DNA from: Rikenellaceae bacterium
Lineage (GTDB): Bacteria > Bacteroidota > Bacteroidia > Bacteroidales > UBA932
DNA: 12,096 nt
Assembly: GCA_900769885.1 (NCBI GenBank)
Contig: CAAGIG010000062.1
Coordinates: 1-12,096, forward strand
Direction: 5' to 3'
The notes below the pieces were generated by a model that was given only the letters and a program-made list of their open reading frames with translations, was not told the origin of the DNA and did not search any database. The position numbers and the translations under genes are program-made. Below, in pieces: positions 7,631-12,096 of the stretch. The stretch's first letter is position 1. Every line of letters starts with the position of its first letter.

Positions 7631-8275
7631 CTAAAACCTGTAACCGATACCTGCGGTAACCAATCCCGAAATGAGTGTACCCACCTCAAATCTTCCGTAT
7701 AATTTGTTTCCCACCTGCACACCGATAAGGGTAAAATCAGGAATCAATCCTATATGAAGTTCTTTTTTAAGACTCTCCTCAGAATTGTTGGCAATGGCAT
7801 TACCATAATAGAATCCGACCCCGAGTCTGGCTGATGAGTACAATCTTAAATTTTCGCGATTGAGCCAATATCCTCTGAAATTGAAAACAAGATAAGCGTT
7901 ATGGGATGATTCTCTCCACGCAAACTCACGTGTATTCATATCATTAAGATCCCTTTCATAATAATTATACGACACAGCTGCTCCCAAATAACACCACTTG
8001 GAAACATTGTAACCATACTCCAACTTGAAGGCAGGTAGTGACCAGTAATTACCACCCGGGACTGTTGGAGTCATTGGCTCACCTGTAAATACCGATTTAA
8101 ACAACCCATCGATAGCCTTTGCAAAGTCGGTAGTAAAATAATAGGTATACTGCGGTATCGGATAACCGACACTAAATTCTATTTCGCTCTTATCTTTAAA
8201 AGTAGTTTGCGAATAAAGAGGTGCACTCAGGAATGCAAAAAACAGAGCAACTGACAAAAGAATATAATTTTTCAT
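7631..8275 (-). CDS. Outer-membrane beta-barrel protein (second of pair)
   Basis: Protein of 214 residues from the ATG at 8275; an in-frame TTG two codons upstream is less likely. The N-terminus is a signal peptide (hydrophobic about 4-18, likely cut after LYS at about 22). The mature part is a series of short alternating amphipathic strands rich in Tyr and Gly (EIEFSVGYPI, FKLEYGYNVSKWCYLGAAVSYNYYERD, NAYLVFNFRGYWLNR, LRLYSSARLGVGFYYGN, FTLIGVQVGN, LYGRFEVGT) and ends with aromatic YRF, matching a C-terminal beta-barrel assembly signal. It is a paralogue of the gene 12 bases upstream, sharing LEYGYN-KW, FAW-ES-H, YWLNR, RLYS, GVQVGN/GLQVGN, KLYG and AGIGYRF. No enzymatic motif is seen. About 8-10 strands would fit the length, but substrate or partner is unknown. 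Confidence 0.75.
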   Translation of the reverse strand: MKNYILLSVALFFAFLSAPLYSQTTFKDKSEIEFSVGYPIPQYTYYFTTDFAKAIDGLFKSVFTGEPMTPTVPGGNYWSLPAFKLEYGYNVSKWCYLGAAVSYNYYERDLNDMNTREFAWRESSHNAYLVFNFRGYWLNRENLRLYSSARLGVGFYYGNAIANNSEESLKKELHIGLIPDFTLIGVQVGNKLYGRFEVGTLISGLVTAGIGYRF

Positions 8276-8287
8276 AAGCAAGTATTT

Positions 8288-8971
8288 TTAGAATCTGTAA
8301 CCAATACCCGCATTGATAATACCTGTACCGGTAGAACCAATTTCGAGTTTTCCATATAATTTATCGTTTCCAACCTGGAGACCAATCAAACGGAACTCCA
8401 AAGCAAAACTGCTCAACAGATCATTTTCTCCAACAGTTTCTGGAGAAGTGTTTCCCAAATTTCCATAAAGCATCGTTGCACCGATACCAATCCCTGAATA
8501 GAGCCTTACGTATTTGCGGTTGAGCCAATAAGCTCTCACATTCAGCAACAAATTCATCAAATGCGCCGACTCGTTCCAGGCAAAAGCACCGCTTTCCCTA
8601 TACAAAACATCCTTATTTAAATAAGAATAATAAACCCCGGCCCCTACATTTAACCACTTGTTGATATTGTATCCATACTCAAGTCTGACAACCGGAGACA
8701 AATCGATATCTCCAACTGATAGTTCCGGCACTATATCCTCGGCAAGAAACAAATTAAAAAGAGGTGCAAACAAATTGAAGCTCCCGGTAGTATTTTTAGC
8801 CAAAATTTTCGCGAACATCGGATAACCGACACCCAATTCCAATTCGTGCAACTCCGAATAACAATAACGTCCATCAGAACCACCCTCCGACTCCTGAGCC
8901 GACACCGACCAGGAAACCGAAAGCAGCATAACAAGTAATAAAGAAATTTTTGAAATAATACGATGTTTCAT
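8288..8971 (-). CDS. Outer-membrane beta-barrel protein (first of pair)
   Basis: Protein of 227 residues. A signal peptide (basic MKHR, hydrophobic about 9-20, cleavage after VSA near residue 25) is followed by alternating beta strands: HELELGVGYPMFA, VRLEYGYNINKWLNVGAGVYYSYLN, LMNLLLNVRAYWLNR, VRLYSGIGIGATMLYGN, FALEFRLIGLQVGN, KLYGKLEIGS and the terminal INAGIGYRF. The final Phe and preceding strand fit an outer-membrane barrel assembly signal. Similarity to the next gene runs the whole length; the main difference is the extracellular or periplasmic loop near residues 55-90, about TTGSFNLFAPLFNLFLAED here. The gene follows a promoter-like element at 8990-8998 and is the first gene of a two-gene unit. 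No known function can be read from the sequence. Confidence 0.75.
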   Translation of the reverse strand: MKHRIISKISLLLVMLLSVSWSVSAQESEGGSDGRYCYSELHELELGVGYPMFAKILAKNTTGSFNLFAPLFNLFLAEDIVPELSVGDIDLSPVVRLEYGYNINKWLNVGAGVYYSYLNKDVLYRESGAFAWNESAHLMNLLLNVRAYWLNRKYVRLYSGIGIGATMLYGNLGNTSPETVGENDLLSSFALEFRLIGLQVGNDKLYGKLEIGSTGTGIINAGIGYRF

Positions 8972-8989
8972 AGTTAATAAATATTTAAT

Positions 8990-8998
8990 CCAAATATA
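8990..8998 (-). promoter_or_regulatory. Candidate -7 promoter element for the barrel-protein pair
   Basis: The minus strand reads TATATTTGG, matching TAnnTTTG of Bacteroides promoters except for the less conserved last base. It lies 18 bases before the ATG at 8971, which would leave a very short leader. No clear -33 TTTG is present at the usual spacing, so this is a weak prediction. Confidence 0.35.
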
Positions 8999-9285
8999 AG
9001 ATGATTTTTTTAATTATTTGTTGCATCAATGTAAAATTATTTAAAAGGGAACACTATTGGTCGCATTAAAGACATTACTATCTAAAGACCATAATAAAAG
9101 CCATACAGAAATTAAGTTAATCCTTGTCATATACATTCAATTTTCTCTTTGCAAAATTATAGAAAAGAATCTGTAACATCGCCAAAAACAAGAAATAACA
9201 GCCTTACATATTTTCAAAATATCTCACTATAAATCAAATACTTACAAATAAATAAAGAACACAAAATCTTACATGACTAGAAAAC
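8999..9285. other. AT-rich non-coding region
   Basis: No credible gene on either strand; the longest readings are short, AT-rich and lack a start context. It contains a 15-base AT palindrome (9208-9222, listed separately) and a weak TGGTC...GACCA pairing starting near 9059. Since the regulator gene ends at 9353 and its terminator is at 9286-9326, this stretch is best read as the upstream control region of the barrel-protein pair. I see no tRNA-like or obvious structured RNA fold. Confidence 0.5.
9208..9222. repeat. AT palindrome, possible operator
   Basis: ATATTTT-C-AAAATAT is a perfect 7-base dyad around a single base, located about 236 bases upstream of the barrel-protein start at 8971. 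In such AT-rich DNA it could be chance. It is recorded because an HTH-containing regulator is encoded next door. Confidence 0.3.
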
Positions 9286-9326
9286 AAAAAAAAATCAGCA
9301 TCCTTCAACATAGAACGATACTGATT
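9286..9326 (-). terminator. Rho-independent terminator of the TPR-HTH gene
   Basis: On the minus strand, AATCAGTATC (9326-9317) pairs with GATGCTGATT (9302-9293) as a 10-base-pair stem with one T-G pair and a 14-base loop. A run of T follows immediately (the A-run at 9286-9294 on the plus strand). It begins 26 bases after the stop of the gene ending at 9353, so that transcript very probably ends here and does not run into the barrel genes. Confidence 0.85.
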
Positions 9327-9352
9327 ATACTTATTTAATCACATTTTGAAAC

Positions 9353-11044
9353 TTATAACAAGTTTTCAAGAAACATCTTACAATGCTTAGTACCAGCTTT
9401 AAGTATTCGATCTCTATATCTATACTTTCTCACATAGATATTATTAATTGAGTCATTTGTGAAAACGCTTATTGCTTTTGCTGAAAAACCAGCATAGAAG
9501 AAACAAAGAAAACGATAATCCATAGGAGAGAACATTGGTAACTCTTGCCTCAATAACGCCATAATATTTCCTCTGTATTTATTTACATACTCCTCTACCT
9601 GAATTATGTAATTTTTATCACTCGCCAGTTTTTCTATTTCTGTCTTAACCTGTTTATATATTGCATCTCTATCCTTCCTTACGCCGTGTGTCTCATAATA
9701 GGTTTTACATAGTTTATCAATCATCTTGAACTCAGACGCATATAACTCGTTTATTTTTCCGGTCATTTCATCTACTTCCGATTCAAGCAAGGTAATTTTA
9801 TCTTCTTTTGTAAATAATGATGTATTCAGACCCTCTATTTTATCAATAAATTTACAAATTTCATTATCCCTAGCCCTTAATCTTCCTCTTATTATTACAT
9901 ATACAAATATTGCCAACATAATAACAAACGCAAGAAGACCAGCAAGAATTGAAAGTTGCAATTTTTTATTTTTTAATTGCAAGATAGAATTATCTGATTT
10001 GTATCGAAAATAGTCTCTTTGAATTGAAATATGTGGTTGACTTAATGAATATCTTACTAATGAGTCCTCTAGTCTAAAGACCTTTTCAAGATAATTTATT
10101 GCCGATATATAATCTCCACTCAACTTATCAATTCTATACTGCTGATACATTATATTAATAGTATCATCTAAAGTAGAAGATATCTTCCAAGCGGTATTCA
10201 TACATTTAGAGGACATTTCATAATCGCAAATCTTTGCATACTGATATGCCAAAATCCTCAATGTTAACTTACTTGTCCCACAAAATTGATAATATTTACT
10301 TCTAAGCAAATCATTTAATTTTTCATTTTGACCTGTACCATCATATATCAATAATAAAAAATTAAAGCAATCTTGAGAGAGTCCTTTTTCTCCGTTCTGA
10401 TATGACCAATCCAACAATTCAATAAATAATTCTTCAGCATCTTGATACCTATGAAGATAATAGTAAGATTGTGCAATATCACAAATTGCACATTTCTCCA
10501 AAAAGGCCTTACCTCCCTTCTGAAAACAATTAAAAGCTGATTGATAATTTTTCAAACTGTTCTCATAGTCATATAACTTCCTATAGATAATCCCAATACG
10601 CGAATATAACAATCCTCTCAGATAATAATCTTCAATACTATCTATCAGTTCTTCGGCCTTAGTGTATGACAAAATCGAACTTTCATACAACTGGTTATTT
10701 TCTCGAATCCGACCTTGATAATAATAAGAAAGAAACAAATTTACAATATGGTTATTTGGATTTGCCTCATAATATGATACGGCTATATTTATCAATGAAT
10801 CATTAATATCATCAAAGAAGTTTTTATCTCTAGCCTGCGTATACAACAACGCATATAGCGCATTATTTTGCATTGAACTAATCTCGGAACAATCAATATT
10901 TTCCAAAATAGACAATGACGAATCAGGTCTTGTGGACATTAGATATCGAGCTTTATCCAATGAATCAACAATATCCGTTGAGTCACAAGCGCAAGCAAGC
11001 AATAATGCTAACATCAATAAATATAGTCGTGAAAATAATCTCAT
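9353..11044 (-). CDS. TPR / transmembrane / LuxR-like HTH regulator
   Basis: Protein of 563 residues with the layout of membrane-bound TPR regulators found in many Bacteroidota. Order: lipoprotein-like or membrane-anchoring N-terminus (LLLACAC, Cys18 or Cys20); helical TPR-like repeats from about 25 to 330, with clear units near 115-135, 145-172, 185-212 and 310-328; one transmembrane helix (about 364-386) followed by basic RGRLRARD; a probable coiled coil (about 393-440); and a C-terminal HTH (about 505-548), FSPMDYRFLCFFYAGFSAKA then SINNIYVRKYRYRDRI, which follows the LuxR/GerE helix pattern. This predicts periplasmic TPRs sensing something and a cytoplasmic DNA-binding tail. The gene is visibly richer in A and T than its neighbours: one 60-base line inside it (10261-10320) has 14 G/C, one in parE (1681-1740) has 27. 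It starts 27 bases after the metallophosphatase stop without a Shine-Dalgarno and has its own terminator. Target genes are unknown. Confidence 0.8.
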   Translation of the reverse strand: MRLFSRLYLLMLALLLACACDSTDIVDSLDKARYLMSTRPDSSLSILENIDCSEISSMQNNALYALLYTQARDKNFFDDINDSLINIAVSYYEANPNNHIVNLFLSYYYQGRIRENNQLYESSILSYTKAEELIDSIEDYYLRGLLYSRIGIIYRKLYDYENSLKNYQSAFNCFQKGGKAFLEKCAICDIAQSYYYLHRYQDAEELFIELLDWSYQNGEKGLSQDCFNFLLLIYDGTGQNEKLNDLLRSKYYQFCGTSKLTLRILAYQYAKICDYEMSSKCMNTAWKISSTLDDTINIMYQQYRIDKLSGDYISAINYLEKVFRLEDSLVRYSLSQPHISIQRDYFRYKSDNSILQLKNKKLQLSILAGLLAFVIMLAIFVYVIIRGRLRARDNEICKFIDKIEGLNTSLFTKEDKITLLESEVDEMTGKINELYASEFKMIDKLCKTYYETHGVRKDRDAIYKQVKTEIEKLASDKNYIIQVEEYVNKYRGNIMALLRQELPMFSPMDYRFLCFFYAGFSAKAISVFTNDSINNIYVRKYRYRDRILKAGTKHCKMFLENLL

Positions 11045-11071
11045 AGTGATTTTTGTTGCATTAACCGTAAC

Positions 11072-11896
11072 CTAAAACTCAAGGTCAAGTCTTCCGACAT
11101 ATTCCCCTTGGGCTCCGGCTTGGAGTACAACTACATTTTCTCCCGCTTTGTTCTTGTAAATTCTCTCAGACTTCAAAAATGTATGGGAGTGACCGCCAAT
11201 TATAATATCGATGTTTGAGGTATTTTCGGCCAACGAGATATCTGAAACCTGATTTGGGTATGCTGAGTAACCGATATGGGTAAGTGCAATGACCAAATCA
11301 CATTTATCCTCTTTTTTCAGTTGTTTTGCCAATTTGTTTGCGACATCGTAAACATCATTGTAAACAATTCCTTCACGGTTTTGGGCCGAAACCAAAGTTT
11401 TTACATTAATGGTAAGACCGATAATTCCAATCTTCTTACCTCCTTTATTGACAATTACGTATGGCTCCACCAAATCTTCCAGAGGGGTCCCCGAGAAATC
11501 ATAATTGGCACAAACTGTTTTAAAAGTCGCTTTTGAGAGTCTGCGAGCCAACTCCTCGATTCCATTGTCAAATTCGTGATTTCCAATGGCAACAACCTCA
11601 TAACCGAGAGCATTCATCAATTGAATTTCAAGATCTCCATTAAATACAGTGAAATAGGGAGTTCCTTGATTATAATCTCCGGCATCGAGAATTAGAACAT
11701 TCTCATTTTCAGCTTTAACCTGATTGAAATACTCGGCACGACGGTGAATTCCACCGGCTCCTTTTCCTTTGCCCACCCTGACAGGTTCGATCTGCGAGTG
11801 AGTGTCATTGGTATGAAGAATAACCAGATTTTGGGAGTATAGTGTTCCGCATAGGAGCAGCAACACACTGACCAACAATATATTCTTAATTTTCAT
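11072..11896 (-). CDS. 5'-nucleotidase metallophosphatase-domain protein
   Basis: Exported metallophosphoesterase of 274 residues, corresponding to the catalytic N-terminal domain of UshA-type 5'-nucleotidases, which hydrolyse nucleotides in the periplasm. A signal peptide (MKIKNILLVSVLLLLCGTLYS) is followed by the dinuclear metal-site motifs in order: NDTH (D31, H33), GDYNQGT (D74), GNHEFD (N106, H107), THIGY (H207) and GGHSHTF (H236, H238). All metal-ligand positions I can identify are present. The substrate-binding C-terminal domain of UshA is absent from this chain; instead it is encoded by the gene immediately upstream, 11 bases away. The two products probably form one functional enzyme or work side by side. 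A strong Shine-Dalgarno overlapping the upstream stop supports the start. Substrate range cannot be read from the sequence. Confidence 0.9.
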   Translation of the reverse strand: MKIKNILLVSVLLLLCGTLYSQNLVILHTNDTHSQIEPVRVGKGKGAGGIHRRAEYFNQVKAENENVLILDAGDYNQGTPYFTVFNGDLEIQLMNALGYEVVAIGNHEFDNGIEELARRLSKATFKTVCANYDFSGTPLEDLVEPYVIVNKGGKKIGIIGLTINVKTLVSAQNREGIVYNDVYDVANKLAKQLKKEDKCDLVIALTHIGYSAYPNQVSDISLAENTSNIDIIIGGHSHTFLKSERIYKNKAGENVVVLQAGAQGEYVGRLDLEF

Positions 11897-11903
11897 TTCT
11901 TAT

Positions 11904-11909
11904 CCTCCT
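11904..11909 (-). promoter_or_regulatory. Strong Shine-Dalgarno overlapping upstream stop codon
   Basis: The minus strand reads TAGGAGGATAAGAA before ATG: AGGAGG lies 7 bases upstream of the start at 11896 and its first two bases are the last two of the TAG stop of the preceding gene. This points to translational coupling of the two halves of the 5'-nucleotidase. Confidence 0.75.
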
Positions 11910-12096
11910 ATTTATAGATTTTAATTCTTCCGTCCCCTTTATTCTTCAAAGTTGCTCCTGCCTCAGAAAGATTTCTGAGATACTTTTCAACAGCATCTCT
12001 GATTACAATACCGGTACGATAAATATTCTCAGCATTCTTGCCGATATTTAATCGGTCTCCACCATCGAGGAGAAAATCGATGGTAGCCACATTGTA
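11908..12096 (-). CDS. 5'-nucleotidase C-terminal-domain protein, 5' end outside window
   Basis: The last 62 residues and TAG stop of a gene entering from beyond the window edge. VATIDFLLDGGDRLNIG matches the conserved late part of the 5'-nucleotidase C-terminal domain (Pfam 5_nucleotid_C type, where V-A-T-x-D-F-L-x-x-G-G-D-x is characteristic), followed by GIVIRDAVEKYL, the usual closing helix of that domain. The tail ends KGDGRIKIYK. In whole UshA-like proteins this domain follows the metallophosphatase domain; here it is a separate gene placed before it. An internal GTG at 12090 is not a start, because the homology continues upstream of it. Confidence 0.85.
   Translation of the reverse strand, partial: YNVATIDFLLDGGDRLNIGKNAENIYRTGIVIRDAVEKYLRNLSEAGATLKNKGDGRIKIYK

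Noticed and set aside
9059..9096. TGGTC...GACCA inverted repeat
   Set aside because: Only five base pairs across a loop of more than 20 bases; likely chance.
8999..9285. Possible small RNA or small protein in the intergenic region
   Set aside because: No -7/-33 pair facing a defined hairpin with a T-run, and the only short readings (for example from the ATG at 9001, 22 codons) have no supporting signal.
9726..10013. Plus-strand open frame opposite the TPR-HTH gene
   Set aside because: It lies opposite the TM and coiled-coil region; hydrophobic composition mirrors AT-rich codons.
1..12096. Insertion sequence, phage or CRISPR remnants
   Set aside because: No transposase or integrase motifs, no regularly spaced repeats and no terminal inverted repeats flanking the AT-rich gene were seen.

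Overview
The window looks like chromosomal DNA of a Bacteroidales bacterium (phylum Bacteroidota). The grounds are BACON-domain lipoproteins, a DUF4493-type lipoprotein, a ParE of the Bacteroidota type, a 5'-nucleotidase split into two genes, a TPR/transmembrane/HTH regulator of a kind common in this phylum, and TAnnTTTG-type promoter -7 elements. I cannot name a genus.

Layout. (1) 1-526, minus strand: 5' part of a DUF4493-like lipoprotein, divergent from (2) 655-4752, plus strand: a tight three-gene unit of topoisomerase IV subunit B (parE), a small PlsC-type acyltransferase and a long-chain acyl-CoA synthetase, closed by a strong hairpin terminator at 4757-4793. (3) 7496-4821, minus strand: two adjacent paralogous BACON lipoproteins. 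(4) 8971-7631, minus strand: two adjacent paralogous outer-membrane beta-barrel proteins, with a hairpin after the second. (5) 8972-9352: AT-rich non-coding region holding a promoter-like element and, at its far end, a convincing terminator for the next gene. (6) 11044-9353, minus strand: an AT-rich gene for a membrane-spanning TPR protein with a C-terminal LuxR-like HTH. (7) 12096-11072, minus strand: the end of a 5'-nucleotidase C-terminal-domain gene followed by the separate metallophosphatase-domain gene.

How the genes may work together. The plus-strand unit is housekeeping: chromosome decatenation plus acyl activation and glycerolipid acylation. The minus-strand genes from 11044 to 4821 read as an envelope-associated region: a presumed membrane-bound transcription regulator, then two barrels, then two secreted lipoproteins with duplicated aromatic-rich modules. 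That the regulator controls the barrels and lipoproteins is inference from position only. The most notable points are Leu in place of Asp in the EGDSA motif of ParE, the duplicated uncharacterised module in the BACON lipoproteins, and the double pair of duplicated envelope genes next to a regulator. I saw no mobile element, CRISPR array, tRNA or rRNA.
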